The translations under genes and the position numbers were made by a program. A model generated the notes under the pieces. It did not search any database. It had not been told where the DNA came from and saw only the letters and a list, made by a program, of their open reading frames with translations. Positions 39,540 to 54,200 of a stretch of DNA of 64,000 bases are shown one piece after another (the stretch's first letter is position 1; every line of letters starts with the position of its first letter). The stretch lies in NCBI GenBank assembly GCA_949825025.1, contig OX463785.1, positions 13,331,971-13,395,970 of the forward strand. Direction: 5' to 3'. The DNA comes from Siphlonurus alternatus (lineage: Eukaryota > Arthropoda > Insecta > Ephemeroptera > Siphlonuridae).

Positions 39540-41496
39540 CTATAAGAAGAGTACTTAGTCTAGCCATCCCAAACAAAAATTCAAGTTCAAAACGCCTCCA
39601 TATAAACTGCATCAGAATGACTACAAACAGCATACATGGATCGAGTTTATTTACAGGCATTGAATTAATATTTATAAACAATATTGATAAAAATCTATAA
39701 AAAAATATATTATACAAAATGATGAATTAACAATGCAACAACATCAGTAACATATATTATAGTGGGAGTTTTATATAAAAATTTAAAACTTATACACCAC
39801 ATATGTTATAATACAAAAACACACCTCACAAAATGTCACATGTTATATAATGTGACTTATACAATATGTACCTACAAGCCTACATATTATATCTATACTT
39901 GCATATACATATACTCATGTAATATAGTGACTTATGGCAAGTTTTTATTATGTACTTTTAAAATGTTCAGTAACAATTACATTGAACATGCATCACTTAA
40001 GGAATAAACTACAATGAAAAACTAAACTAATCGAAAAAAAAAAAAAAAAAAAAATTAATTTATAATATATAAAATGTATTATACTATCTTTTGCAACTTT
40101 AAAAGTTATTATAAGTCAGAAAAGAACAATACAAGAGTTTAAGGGGAAGGGGGTATATTTATTTTTTATTTATTTATTATTGTACGACAATAATTTAAGT
40201 ACTTTATATTTAAATACTACTTGTATTCTTTTTTTTTTTTTTTTTAAAGCTATACTAGCTACTACATGATTTATAAACGATTATTGTTTTTAAATGCTTG
40301 TTTCGTTTTATCTGATTCCTTACTACTTGTGTGTGCTATGGTAATAATTTTTATATGAATAGATTTAGTTTGATATTGGCATTGCAAGTACAGTTTCTTT
40401 GATTGAAATTAAAATATGATTTTATTTAAGAATTAAATAAATGCCCTATTAGGGATTTTTTATTATGTTTAACAATCAACATCAACTTCAAATCTGGTTC
40501 ATGTTAAGCATAACAGATCATAAAAGTAGTGTTGTTGATAGATATTATTTTTTTACATAGGGAGTTCCTTGATTTTAATATATTATGGTTCATACTATGG
40601 AAGTAAGTAGAAAAATTGATTTTTGTTATTTGTCAATTATTAAATTTATTATGTGATTTTTTTTCTCCTCCGACTCTCGTATGAAACGAGATGAAGCTGA
40701 TCCACTAACAATTAATGACAATTAAATTATGAACTAATTCGTTAATATTTAAATATTTTTAAATTAAATTAACTGTGTTTTGTAACAAAATAATATACGA
40801 ATTTGAAAATAATAAAAAAATATGTAATTAAACTAACATTATTTTAAATACAAACTAAAACCAAAAAAATTTATATTTTTAATAATTTTAATACTTAATA
40901 ATAATAATTTCTATACTGGTCTTAAAAAATTGTTTATTTATTTTACCACACAAATTTTGTGTAACACAATTTTGTAACTTTACGTATTACATTAAAATTT
41001 ATAATCTTTAGGTAAATGTATACTATTGTCGTCTGTTGCCTATAATAATATGATATAAAAAATATGTATAAAAATGTAGGTAACATTCATAAAAAATATA
41101 TATTATGTATTTATATACATCATAAGTAAATAAATGTTTGTTAAAGCTTCATATTTATTATGTGTATGTATTCAGACATTTTGGCGTCCCTATTTATAAT
41201 CTCAATAAATTCCTTAACCATGTATGTGAACCATATCATATCTTCTTATTTTACACAACTACACTATTATTAGTATAAGTATTGCTCCGGAAGTAGATTT
41301 CAATTTTATATAAGTTATAACTTACCTCTTTTTTGTATTTAAACATACGGTATAGAAACTTCCTATGCCAATTTTTAAAAATTTTCGAATTGAAATTCAC
41401 ATAATTCTATATATTTCCGTGGGGAATTTTATAATAATTATACTATACCTTCTATCTGGCCCGTCTTATTTTCGTCTCATCTCTTAAAGCCGTTGT
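39540..41496. other. A+T-rich noncoding DNA
   Basis: The 81-codon frame at 39762-40007 is made of A/T-rich, low-complexity codons and is not called. Poly(A) at 40035-40054 and poly(T) at 40230-40246. A possible decayed MITE at 41288-41440 is suggested only by CTCCGGAAGTAG and TTTCCGTGGGG words. Confidence 0.45.
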
Positions 41497-41570
41497 ATGG
41501 CGCCAATAAGAACGGCTCTTACATGTATAATCTTAAGTTATCATAAACACCGACGCTTCAAGAAGGCAAG
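41497..41570 (+). CDS. Possible first coding exon
   Basis: An ATG at 41497 opens MAPIRTALTCIILSYHKHRR then FKKA, in frame to a good donor GCAAG|GTAGGT at 41571. A hydrophobic stretch TALTCIILSY near the start is followed by a basic cluster, which could resemble a short signal anchor. An alternative is an internal exon starting after CTCTTAAAG at 41489. There is no linked second exon, and no family is recognised. Confidence 0.25.
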
Positions 41571-41571
41571 G

Positions 41572-42325
41572 TAGGTTTTAAATTGTTGAAGTGTCATTTA
41601 AGTAGGTGTGGTTAACACATGAAGCCAGCCTACTGTCGCCACTTAACAAATAATGTAATATAATTTTTTTTTATATTATATCATTCTTTTCTTTTATTTT
41701 AAGGATTTATTTTAATTGATAGTTAACCTCTATAGATAACATATTACTATTATGAAGAGTTGATTTAAAATATAAAGAGGACAGATTTAAGACTATATGT
41801 ATTGTTAGTATAATATCATACTATGTTTTAGATGAAAACAGTGAACTTATTTTGATTTATAATCCAAATTTGTTGTAATTTAATGATCGCTTTTAATTAT
41901 GATGAAGTTAAATTAAAATTCAATGAAAAATACCAAATGTACGTGTAATTTAACATAAATTTAATATTTTGTATTCCATTTTGCCATAGATTGGTGATTA
42001 TGAACTGTTGTCTGTTACAAGATAGGATGTCAGCTACTATTCAACCACGACTATAGGACGTCATCTAGAATGTCCAACGGATACTAATATAAATGGTAAT
42101 TAACGCAGACACCACTTAACTGAAAATTTCAAGTGTCTCTTATTTTTTTCCGAGTCGACATAGAATCTTAAAATAACGTTCCTGCATTATGGGCAGTTAC
42201 AGTATCAGATACACAGTAGAGAAAGCAATACTTGGTGGATAATCTGCTTTAGTTTTTATTGCAAATATTGATAGAATACTTCAAGCTAGTATTTATAGTA
42301 TTTTTACTATTTTTAGATTATAGAC
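41572..42325. other. A+T-rich noncoding DNA
   Basis: A GC-richer patch at 41990-42090 without an open frame. No supported features. Confidence 0.5.
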
Positions 42326-42796
42326 AATTAGGTTGCTGCATGCCATTTTTTTAATAGTTCAATTGAAAGAGGAGGTTGAGAAATGCACCTATGAATTTTA
42401 TGTGATTTTTTTTTAGTACTGCATCATACCTAAAATAGAGATGAAAAGAGGTCACGTGACCTGGAGGCTTTGTCCGCAACGCCTATGACGTCATTACATT
42501 CTTTGGTTCAACTATATAACGCTTGTAAACAACCACGTTGCTATGGAAACAAATAATAATTTTTAATAAACAAGCAACAATGCAATAATTGTTTACATCT
42601 GCATGTGTTATATAAACCAAAGAATGTAATGACGTCATAGGCGTTTCGGAAGGCGCCTCCAGGTCACGTGACCTCTTATCATCTCCATTTTAGGTATGAT
42701 GCAGTACTAAAAAAAATCGCATAAAATTCATAGGTGCATTTCTCAACCTCCTTTTTCGATTGAGCTACTAAAAAAATGGCATGCAGCAACCTAATT
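42326..42796. mobile_element. Long foldback MITE with CRE, E-box and X-box motifs, 471 bp
   Basis: The ends are AATTAGGTTGCTGCATGCCA and the complement TGGCATGCAGCAACCTAATT. The arms are about 200 bp each with few mismatches, enclosing a loop near 42510-42610. Each arm carries AGGTCACGTGACCT (E-box palindrome) and TGACGTCA (CRE). The loop holds GTTGCTATGGAAAC. TA flanks GGTTGC and GCAACC on both sides, so a TA duplication is possible, but TTA could also be part of the TIR. It has no coding capacity; the long, well-preserved arms point to a young element. Confidence 0.9.
42537..42550 (+). promoter_or_regulatory. RFX X-box motif in the loop of the foldback element
   Basis: GTTGCTATGGAAAC fits the RYYNYYATRRNRAC consensus of RFX-bound X-boxes (a family associated with cilia genes) at every position. 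The match is seen in the sequence; binding is inference, and one match in 64 kb could be chance. Confidence 0.35.
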
Positions 42797-43653
42797 ACAC
42801 ACTCAGTTTCATAAATTTCATAACAATATAAATTAAAAGCATGCTAAGACAAAATTTGTTTTAATATTTATTTAACTTTATGTTCTAGGAGTATTAGCAA
42901 AAAGCTTACATTATATAAGATCTGTGGTATTAGTTTATAGAAGCTTAAAATGGTTTAAAATAATACGTTAGTTTATTGAATAGTATAATGCACGTTGATA
43001 AAGAAGGATTCACAATGAAATTCATATGGCATCAATAAATAATTTTAAAGTGTACAAAAATAAATAAAAATAAAATTAATTGTAGACAACATCATACACA
43101 CTATTTCGCATAAAAACTAAATTGTGAATATGTATAATCTGTAAAAATATACATCAGGATTTCATGGATATGAGTTAATACTCGTTTATAAAATTTAAAT
43201 ACCTGTAATACTTGTAAAATAATGATTGAACATTTATTAGTTTTTTTTTAAATAATATATTGCTGATGTTATCAATCATAGGATTTGGTGGTGTTCCTGC
43301 TGTATAATAATACAACATATAAAATATATTACATGTATAAAAGACATTAAAATCCCTGTCTGATCATATGACAAGTCAAGAAATAACTACTTCCCAATGT
43401 CTTTTATTGTCCTACCTATTTTATTACACTAATAAAATTCAGAATAAAAGAAGACGATGGAATTTTTTATACGTTAAAAAAAAAAAGTTTTGGCTTCTTT
43501 CCAATCATTTAAATATTCTTTAATAATTCATATTAACAATAGCTTTAAATGTAATCGATCTATAGTCGTGCCTGCCAGGTATTAAAACCTTTGGGTCGTG
43601 ATTTTGTCAGGAATACACTGAAGATCAACAAGTGGGATTTAGTAGCAAATTTT

Positions 43654-43657
<4 letters not shown>
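42797..43657. other. A+T-rich noncoding DNA, nothing recognised
   Basis: No supported features. Confidence 0.5.

Positions 43658-43684
<27 letters not shown>
43658..43684. repeat. Poly(T) run, 27 bases
   Basis: An uninterrupted T run. A retroposon in reverse orientation could end here, but no body or target duplication was delimited. Confidence 0.9.
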
Positions 43685-45688
<2,004 letters not shown>

Positions 45689-45760
45689 GAGGTTTCCGTG
45701 GTTCCCTCAGTCACAACGATACAACTGCTGCATTGGAATTCCTTGACTGCCTTGGTTTAA
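45689..45760 (+). repeat. SINE-like dispersed repeat, copy 2
   Basis: GAGGTTTCCGTGGTTCCCTC AGTC matches copy 1 at 32281. Weaker similarity follows (GCATTGGAATTCCTTGACTG). Further downstream, CGCCATAAGGTCGTGACC is somewhat reminiscent of insect SINE bodies. No poly(A) tail or target duplication is evident, so it is an old copy. Confidence 0.5.
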
Positions 45761-46105
45761 AAGGGATCTACAACATCCAATTGAGCAACGCCATAAGGTC
45801 GTGACCACGAACAGCTGATAAGTTAGTGTAACGGCATTACCTGTACTCTTGATCTGGCCTCAATTAAGGGGGAGGGGGTGGGAATCTGTAATAAACTGTA
45901 ACTCTGTAAAAAGTATTAAATACGCAAAAATCAATACATTCAAGCTATCAGAAATAAAGCTCAATAATAAAGATGTTTAATTAAGTATAATAAATAAATC
46001 AGTTTGATGTTTATAAGTTACCAAGAAAGGTGTAAAGAGAAAAAAAAATTGGCTATATTGAGAGAGAGAACAAGAAAAGACGATCAGTAAAAATAAAAAG
46101 GGGGA
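45761..46105. other. Noncoding DNA after the SINE-like copy
   Basis: A G-rich patch near 45868-45882 and purine-rich DNA up to 46105. No gene is called. Confidence 0.45.
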
Positions 46106-46330
46106 ATGAAAGACATCATGAGGCACTTGAGAAGAATTTTCCTCTTGTCTCTTGGAAAAAGAGGCCAATATTTTTCTCTCTCAGTCCACGGAAGTGGTTT
46201 GAGCGATCGCCCTAGCTCTTCAGTCAACGCTGTAGGAGGAGGAATCGATCCTCCCAACTCTCCCCTAATCCCCTTTGCCGCAACTTCGCTTCTGACGGAT
46301 ACAATCAGATTTTTCCGCCTCTCTCTGTAG
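46106..46330 (+). CDS. ATG open frame in a GC-richer island, doubtful
   Basis: An ATG at 46106 opens 74 codons to TAG. The frame begins MKDIMRHLRRIFLLSLGKRG, then has a Ser/Gly/Pro-rich middle (SVHGSGLSDRPSSSVNAVGG) and a hydrophobic end. The island is more GC-rich and CpG-rich than its flanks, which fits a promoter or 5' untranslated exon as well as coding DNA. Other frames and the opposite strand are also partly open. No family is recognised. Confidence 0.2.
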   Translation: MKDIMRHLRRIFLLSLGKRGQYFSLSVHGSGLSDRPSSSVNAVGGGIDPPNSPLIPFAATSLLTDTIRFFRLSL

Positions 46331-47121
46331 AGAAACGCGATCTTCTTAAATTGTTACACTTGACTGAAGATGTTTGCCAATCACTCGTTCGTTTCCCTTC
46401 TTTCTTTCAATTTCCAACAGACAAGCGTCTTTTAACAAGCAGAAAAAAAAAAAAACGTTTATCTTTCTTGTAAAACTCTTTCGATTGAACTAACATAAAT
46501 TTAAATTAAACTGATGATGAAAGTTATACAGATTATATTTAAAATAAAAAAAGATTAAAATCACTAATTATTTTCTGATGGTTGATTTTTCATTAACTTC
46601 ATTTTCTTTTATATAATGTCTATTGATAAGAAAAGGATGGTTAAAATTAATTAAAATACGTTTATAGACGACAAATTGTTTTTTGTTTGAGTTTAGAGAT
46701 AAATAATATTAACTGTTTTACATCATTATTTATGTTCATTGAAAAATTTACAAATGTAACAATTAAATTTGTTATACTTTTGGTCTGCATTTGCTAATAC
46801 AATAATTTTTTTCTGATATTAATTATCGTATGATTTTTACTTGATTGGTATAAGTCGTACAATTAAATTGATTTTTTCACATTCAAATTTAATGCACAAA
46901 GAAACTATTATATATAATAGATGTTACAAAATTGACCTGTGCACACAATATATTAGATTATTAATACTAAATCCTCTATAACAATTAAGATATTAACTAT
47001 GTTAGCTTATACACATGAGGGGTAGCGTGGTAGTCGGGTTCAATATTATTACGTAGCTCCATTACTGGCCGTCCTATCTCTACATCTTCATTGTCCAGTA
47101 GAGCTCTTAGCTGACCAGGCT
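46331..47121. other. A+T-rich noncoding DNA
   Basis: A TAGCGTGGTAG word followed by GGTTCAA at 47024-47043 recalls tRNA A and B boxes, but the spacing is too short for a tRNA. No other features. Confidence 0.45.
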
Positions 47122-47194
47122 TGACCCCTTGACCCCTCAATACTGACCTAGGGTCAATTAGCAAGAAGGGTTTAACGCCAAGGCGGTATATAAA
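47122..47194. promoter_or_regulatory. Nuclear receptor half-site cluster followed by a TATA box
   Basis: TGACCC at 47122 and 47130 form a direct repeat with two-base spacing (DR2, minus orientation). TGACCTAGGGTCA at 47144-47156 is an everted repeat with one-base spacing. TATATAAA lies at 47187-47194 in a GC-richer context. DR2 sites are known for Rev-erb/E75-type receptors. The combination suggests a hormone-responsive promoter directed rightwards, but no transcript can be shown, and the TATA match is easy to obtain in this DNA. Confidence 0.35.
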
Positions 47195-48120
47195 CTCGGC
47201 TTACACATAGGACCACCATTGGGACTTTATATGAGGTATGAAAACTATCTTTTATGGATGGTAATTTTATCAAGTGTTGATTTTTGGTATATACTGTAAG
47301 ATCTTGATGTTTTATTTAAATTCGATGTTAGGGGTAGAGTGTTACGCAACATATTTGTGTGTGTTTGTGAGTGAGAGCAATCAGTCCAGCAATACAAAAA
47401 CTCTTGATATCTTCTCATTTAATATTTTTGTCAATATTCATATTGTAAAGATAATTTTGTTTTTTCCATGAAGAAAACTCCCATTCCGGATCATGCATGG
47501 TTGTGGCGACACTGATTTTTACCGATTTAAGGCCTTATATTGTGGCGACATTCAGAGAATTTTATTACCGCTTATGACGACACACTTAAAAAATGATGCT
47601 AAAATTACAAAATTAATTAGGCACATAAATCCAATCATAAAAAAGCAATTTTAATGGTTTTTGAAATTTTCACACCACCAGAATAATTTTAATTGATAAA
47701 ACCAATGTGGTAGGAAAAGGTTCAATTTAAATTACTGTTCTGGCGACAAAGTTCCATTTTAAAGCTTTTGTGCCCTTCATCGAGTTCCAAGAAAATCCGC
47801 TGACAAAAATTGTCGCTGAGAGCAACATGACTGAAAATGGGACAGTGAAAGTTCCATTATGAAGACTAATACGAAGACAATTTTCTAAGATGATTATGAA
47901 GTCCTAAAATTTATTTGTCGGTAGAAAAAATAAATGTCTTTCGATTAAAAAACGATCATGATGATTTCTAAGAACCACTTAATTGAAAATAAAAACGAAT
48001 CGTAAACAGAAATGAATATATTAAAAATTGAAAAAAAAAAATGAAGAAAACGAAAATATATTATTTCAGGTAGTTCAAGGAAATTCAAAATAATCTGATA
48101 TGTTAAGTACAAATAATCAC
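47195..48120. other. Diverged head of the satellite array
   Basis: From about 47504 the words GGCGACA, GCGACAC and CAAAGTTC recur (47504, 47543, 47576, 47753). They echo the satellite core (TTGCGACACTG, GCAAAGTTC) without alignable full monomers. This is either an eroded array edge or an ancestral single-copy region. The left part (47195-47480) is plain A+T-rich DNA. Confidence 0.45.
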
Positions 48121-51100
48121 ATCACTTATACGGAGACAATGGTATTACAAGCGTGCACATAAATGAACCTTTTACCGCAAAGTTCGATTTTGGAGCCTTA
48201 TATTGCGACACTTATCAATGAAGATAAAATACCACACATTTTATTTGTCAGATGAAAATATCAATTATGTGGAGTGATGGAAACATGAATTTATTATAAA
48301 TTTTAAACATGTATTTTTTTTCTGCTCAATTGAGTAACTAAAAATATATGATTCGTGACCATCAATACTTTTTTTTTATGAAATTTTATTCCAGATGGAA
48401 GAAGAAAGAAAGCAGGCTAATTGACTATAGATCTGTTTTTCAATCATTACATATTTTAATTTTATATAGGTTCGTATCAAATAATCGAAATTCTTTTATA
48501 CATGTTTTTTTTTTATTTAAGAAACATTGTTATAATTGCTCAAATTGTTGCATATCCTCCAAAGAATTTTAATTACAAAAATTCAGATATGAAATTATTT
48601 TGATAATCTTTCTACTAACTTTAGTGAAAGTAAAAGTAAATAGAAGAGGGATATCATCTTTTATAAGAATTTAATTTTGAAAATATTTGGGAAATTCAAA
48701 ATTTCCAATATATTGAGTTCAAATAATCACATCACTTTTATGGTGACAAAGGTATCACAAGCATACACGTAAATGAACTTTTCACTACAAAGTTCTATAT
48801 TACAGCATTGTATTGCGACACTGGTTTAAGAAGATAAAACACCACACTATCGAAAATAATAATTATGTGGAATGAAGGAAACGTGAATTTATTTAAAAGT
48901 TGACTGTATTTTTTTTTTCATTGCCGCTCAATTGAGTAATTAAAAAAACATTATTTCTGACACTCAATACATTTTTTTTATCACAAAATTTTATTGTTGA
49001 TTAATGAAAAAAGAAAGTAGGCTATTTGAATCAAGATCTGTTGTTCGATTATTTTTTTTTTAATTGTAAAAAGGTTCATATCAAATAATCGATATTCTTT
49101 GAAACATGTTTTTTTTTATTAAAGAGAAACTACTTTAAGGGATAAAATGGTTGCATAACCTCTAGGGGACATTGTTTCAAAAAATTCAGATAAGAAATGA
49201 TGTTGATATTCTTTTTGACTTACATTAGTTAAAATAAAATTAAATCGAAGAGGAAAATCATCTTTTATAAAAATTGAATTTTGAAAATATTTGGCAAATT
49301 CAAAAAATTCCAATATACAGTGTAAATAATCGAATAACTTTTATGGTGACAAAGGTATCACAAGCATGCACGTAAATGAACTTTTCACTACAAAGTTCTA
49401 TATTACAGCATTGTATTGCGACACTGGTTTAAGAAGATAAAACACCACACTATCGAAAATAATAATTATGTGGAATGAAGGAAACGTGAATTTATTTAAA
49501 AGTTGACTGTATTTTTTTTTTCATTGCCGCTCAATTGAGTAATTAAAAAAACATTATTTCTGACACTCAATACATTTTTTTTATCACAAAATTTTATTCT
49601 TGATTAATGAAAAAAGAAAGTAGGCTATTTGAATCAAGATCTGTTGTTCGATTATTTTTTTTTTAATTGTAAAAAGGTTCATATCAAATAATCGATATTC
49701 TTTGAAACATGTTTTTTTTTTATTAAAGAGAAACTACTTTAAGGGATAAAATGGTTGCATAACCTCTAGGGGACATTGTTTCAAAAAATTCAGATAAGAA
49801 ATGATGTTGATATTCTTTTTGACTTACATTAGTTAAAATAAAATTAAATCGAAGAGGAAAATCATCTTTTATAAAAATTGAATTTTGAAAATATTTGGCA
49901 AATTCAAAAAATTCCAATATACAGTGTAAATAATCGAATAACTTTTATGGTGACAAAGGTATCACAAGCATGCACGTAAATGAACTTTTCACTGCAAAGT
50001 TCAATCTTGGAGCATTGTATTGCGACACTGATTTATGAAGACAAAACACCACAATTTTTATTTGTTCGATGAAAATAATAATTATGTGGAATGAAGGAAA
50101 CATGAATTTATTTAAAATTTTACTGTTTTTTTCTTTTATTTATTTCTGCTCAATTGAGTAACAAAGAAAAAATGATTTCTGACACTCAATACATATTTTT
50201 TTCATCACAAAATTTTATTCCTGATGGATGAAAAATTAAAGAAAGTAGTCGATTTGAATCAAGATCTGTTTTTCGATTATTATTGTTTCTTAATTTTAAA
50301 AAGGTTCAAATCAAATAATCGATATTCTTTAAAACATGTTAATTTTTTATTAAAGAGACACTACTCGAAAGGATAAAATGGTTGCATAACCTCTAGGGGA
50401 CTTTAATTCAAAAAATAAAGATATGAAATGATTTTGATATTCTTTTTGAATTACATTAGATAAAATAAAAGTAAATCGAAGAGAAAAATTATCTTTTATA
50501 AAAATTGATTTTTGAAAATATTTTGAAAAGTCAAAAAATTCCAATATATAGTGTAAATAATCGAATAAATTTTATAATGACAAAGGTATCACAAGCATGC
50601 ACGTAAATGAACCTTTCACTGCAAAGTTCTATCTTAGAGCATTGTATTGCGACACTGGTTTATGTAGATAAAATACCACAATTTTTATTTGTTCGATGAA
50701 AATAATAATTATGTGGAATGAAGGAAACATGAATTTATTTAAAAATTTACTGTTTTTTTATTTATTTCTGCTCAATTGAGTAGCTAAAAATACATGATTT
50801 CTGACACTCAATACATATTTTTTTCATCACAAAAATTTATTCCTGATGGATGAAGAAATAAAGCAGGCAAATTTTGATTTAAGATCTGTTTTTCAATTAT
50901 TACATATTTTTAATTTTATAATATTGGATTATAATCCAATAATTGATATACTTTGATGCACGTTATTTTTTTATTAAAGAAATAGTAATTGTTATAATTG
51001 TCCAAATGGTTGCATAAACTCTAGGGGTTTTAATTCCTAAAATTCAGATATTATATGATTTAGATAATCTTTTTGACTTACTTTAGAGAAAATGAAAGTA

Positions 51101-51215
51101 AATCGAAGAGATAAATTATCTTTTATGAAAATTGAATTTTGAAAATATTTTTAGGAAATTCAAAATATTCCAATATATTGAGTTTATATAATCGCATAAC
51201 TTTTATGGTGACAAA
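48121..51215 (+). repeat. Satellite array, forward block of 603-631 bp monomers
   Basis: The landmark GGTATCACAAGC or a variant recurs at 48141, 48751, 49354, 49958, 50585 and 51216, giving steps of 610, 603, 604, 627 and 631 bp. The monomers at 48751-49353 and 49354-49957 are nearly identical, whereas the first (48141) is clearly diverged. Each carries the conserved core GCATGCACGTAAATGAAC ... CACTGCAAAGTTC ... TTGCGACACT. The 64-codon minus frames at 49119, 49723 and 50350 are repeat copies, not genes. Confidence 0.95.
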
Positions 51216-54200
51216 GGTATCACAAGCATGCACGTAAATGAACCTTTCACTGCAAAGTTCTGTCTTATTAAGAGCATTGTATTGCGACACTGGTTTAAGA
51301 AGATAAAATTCCACACTATTTGTTCGATGAAAATAATAATTATGTGGTATGAAGGAAACATGAATTTATTTAAAATTTGACTGGAATTTTTTTTTCATTG
51401 CTGCTCAATTCAGTAATTAAAAAAAAATGATTTCTGACACTCAATACATTTTTTTTTTATCACAAAATTTCTTACACTCAACACATTTTTTTTGTCACAA
51501 AATTTTATTCTTGATTGATGAAAAAAGAAAGCAGGCTAGTTGACTCAAGATCTGATTTTCAATTATTATATATTTTAAATTGTTATAGGTTCGTATCAAA
51601 TAATCGAAATTCTTTTATACATGTTATTTTTTTTATTAAAGAAACATTGTTATAATTGTCTAAGTTGTTGCATAACCTCTAGGAGACTTTAATAATAATC
51701 AAATAACTTATATTGTGACAAGGGTATCACAAGCATGCACATAAATGAACTTTTCACTGCAAAGTTCAATCTTGGAGCATTGTATTGCGACACTGATTTA
51801 TGTAGATAAAATATCACAATTCTTATTTGTTCGATGAAAATAATTATTATGTGGAATGAAGGAAACATGAATTTATTTAAAAATTTACTGTTTTTTTATT
51901 TATTTCTGCTCAATTGAGTAGCTAAAAATACATGATTTCTGACACTCAATACATATTTTTTTCATCACAAAAATTTATTCCTGATGGATGAAGAAATAAA
52001 GCAGGCAAATTTTGATTTAAGATCTGTTTTTCAATTATTGCATATTTTAAATTTTATAATATTGGATTATAATACAATAATCGATATACTTTGATGCACG
52101 TTATTTTTTTATTAAAGAAACAGTAATTGTTATAATTGTCCAAATGGTTGCATAGACTCTAGGAGTTTTAATTCCTAAAATTCAACCATTATATGATTTT
52201 GATAATCTTTTTGATTTACTTTGGAGAAAATGAAAGTAAATCGAAGAGATAAATTATCTTTTATTAAAATTGAATTTTGAAAATATTTTTGGGAAATTCA
52301 AAATATTCCAATATATTGAGTTTATATAATCGCATAACTTTGATGGTGACAAAGGTATCACAAGCATGCACGTAAATGAACCTTTCACTGCAAAGTTCTA
52401 TCTTAGAGCATTGTATTGCGACACTGGTTTAAGAAGATAAAATACCACACTATTTGTTCGATGAAAATAATAATTATGTGGTACGAAGTAAACATGAATT
52501 TTTTAAAATTTGACTGTATTTTTTTTTCATTGCCGCTCAATTGAGTAATTAAAAATACATGATTTCTGACACTCAATACATTTTTTTTTATCACAAAATT
52601 TCTGACACTCAATACATTTTTTTTGTCACAAAATTTTATTCTTGATGGATGCAAAAAGAAAGCAGGCTATTTGACACAAGATCTGATTTTCAATTATTAT
52701 ATATTTTAAATTGATATAGGTTCGTATCAAATAATCGAAATTCTTTTATACATGTTATTTTTTTTATAAAGAAACATTGTTATAATTGTCCAAATTGTTG
52801 CATAACCTCTAGGTGACTTTAGTAATAACCGAATAACTTATATGGTGACAAGGGTATCACAAGCATGCACGTAAATGAACTTTTCACTGCAAAGTTCAAT
52901 CTTGGAGCATTGTATTGCGACACTGATTTATGTAGATAAAATACAATTTTTATTTGTTCAATGAAAATAATAATTATGTGGAATGAAGGAAACATGAATT
53001 CATTTAAAATTTTACTGTTTTTTTTATTATTTATTTCTTCTCAATTGAGTAACTAAAAATACATGATTTCTGCCACTCAATACAAATTTTTTTCATCACA
53101 AAAATTTATTTCTGATGGATGAAGGAATAAAGCAGGCAAATTTTGATTTAAGATCTGTTTTTCAATTATTACATATTTTTAATTTTATAATATTGGATTA
53201 TAAACCAATAATCGACATACTTTGATGGACGTTATTTTTTTATTAAAGAAGCAGTAATTGTTATAATTGTCCAAATGGTTGCATAAACTCTAGGGGTTTT
53301 AATTCCTAAAATTCAGATATTACATGATTTTGATAATCTTTTTGATTTACTTTAGAGAAAATGAAAGTAAATCGAAAAGATAAATTATCTTTTATAAAAA
53401 TTGAATTTTGAAAATACTTTTGGGAAATTTAAAATATTCCAATATACTGAGTTTAAATAATCGCATAACTTTGATGGTGACAAGGGTATCGCAAGCATGC
53501 ACGTAAATGAACCTTTCACTGCAAAGTTCTATCTTAGAGCATTGTATTGCGACACTGGTTTAAGAAGATAAAATACCACACTATTTGTTCGATGAAAATA
53601 ATAATTATGTGGGATGAAGGAATCATGAATTTATTTAAAATTTGAATGGAATTTTTTTTTCATTGCTGCTCAATTCAGTAATTAAAAATACATGATTTCT
53701 GACACTCAATACATTTTTTTTTATCACAAAATTTCTGACACTCAATACATTTTTTTTGTCACAAAATTTTATTCTTGATGGATGCAAAAAGAAAGCAGGC
53801 TATTTGACACAAGATCTGATTTTCAGTTATTACATATTTTAATTTTATATAGGTTCGTATCAAATAATCGAAATTCTTTTATACATGTTATTTTTTTTAT
53901 AAAGAAACATTGTTATAATTGTCCAAATTGTTGCATAACCTCGAGGTGACTTTAGTAATAACCGAATAACTTATATGGTGACAAGGGTATCACAAGCATG
54001 CACGTAAATGAACTTTTCACTGCAAAGTTCTATCTTGGAGCATTGTATTGCGACACTGATTTATGTAGATAAAATACAATTTTTATTTGTTCAATAAAAA
54101 TAATAATTATGTGGAATGAAGGAAACATGAATTCATTTAAAATTTTACTGTTTTTTTTTATTATTTATTTCTTCTCAATTGAGTAACTAAAAATACATGA

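Noticed and set aside
39762..40007. 81-codon plus frame
   Set aside because: A/T-rich codon composition, no Kozak or splice support, no recognisable protein features.
47024..47043. tRNA-like A-box and B-box words
   Set aside because: Spacing is far too short and no cloverleaf arms pair.
49119..49917. Identical 64-codon minus frames at 49119-49313 and 49723-49917, and a variant at 50350-50544
   Set aside because: They are 604 and 627 bp apart, the satellite step, and identity follows from array duplication; frames are lost in other monomers.
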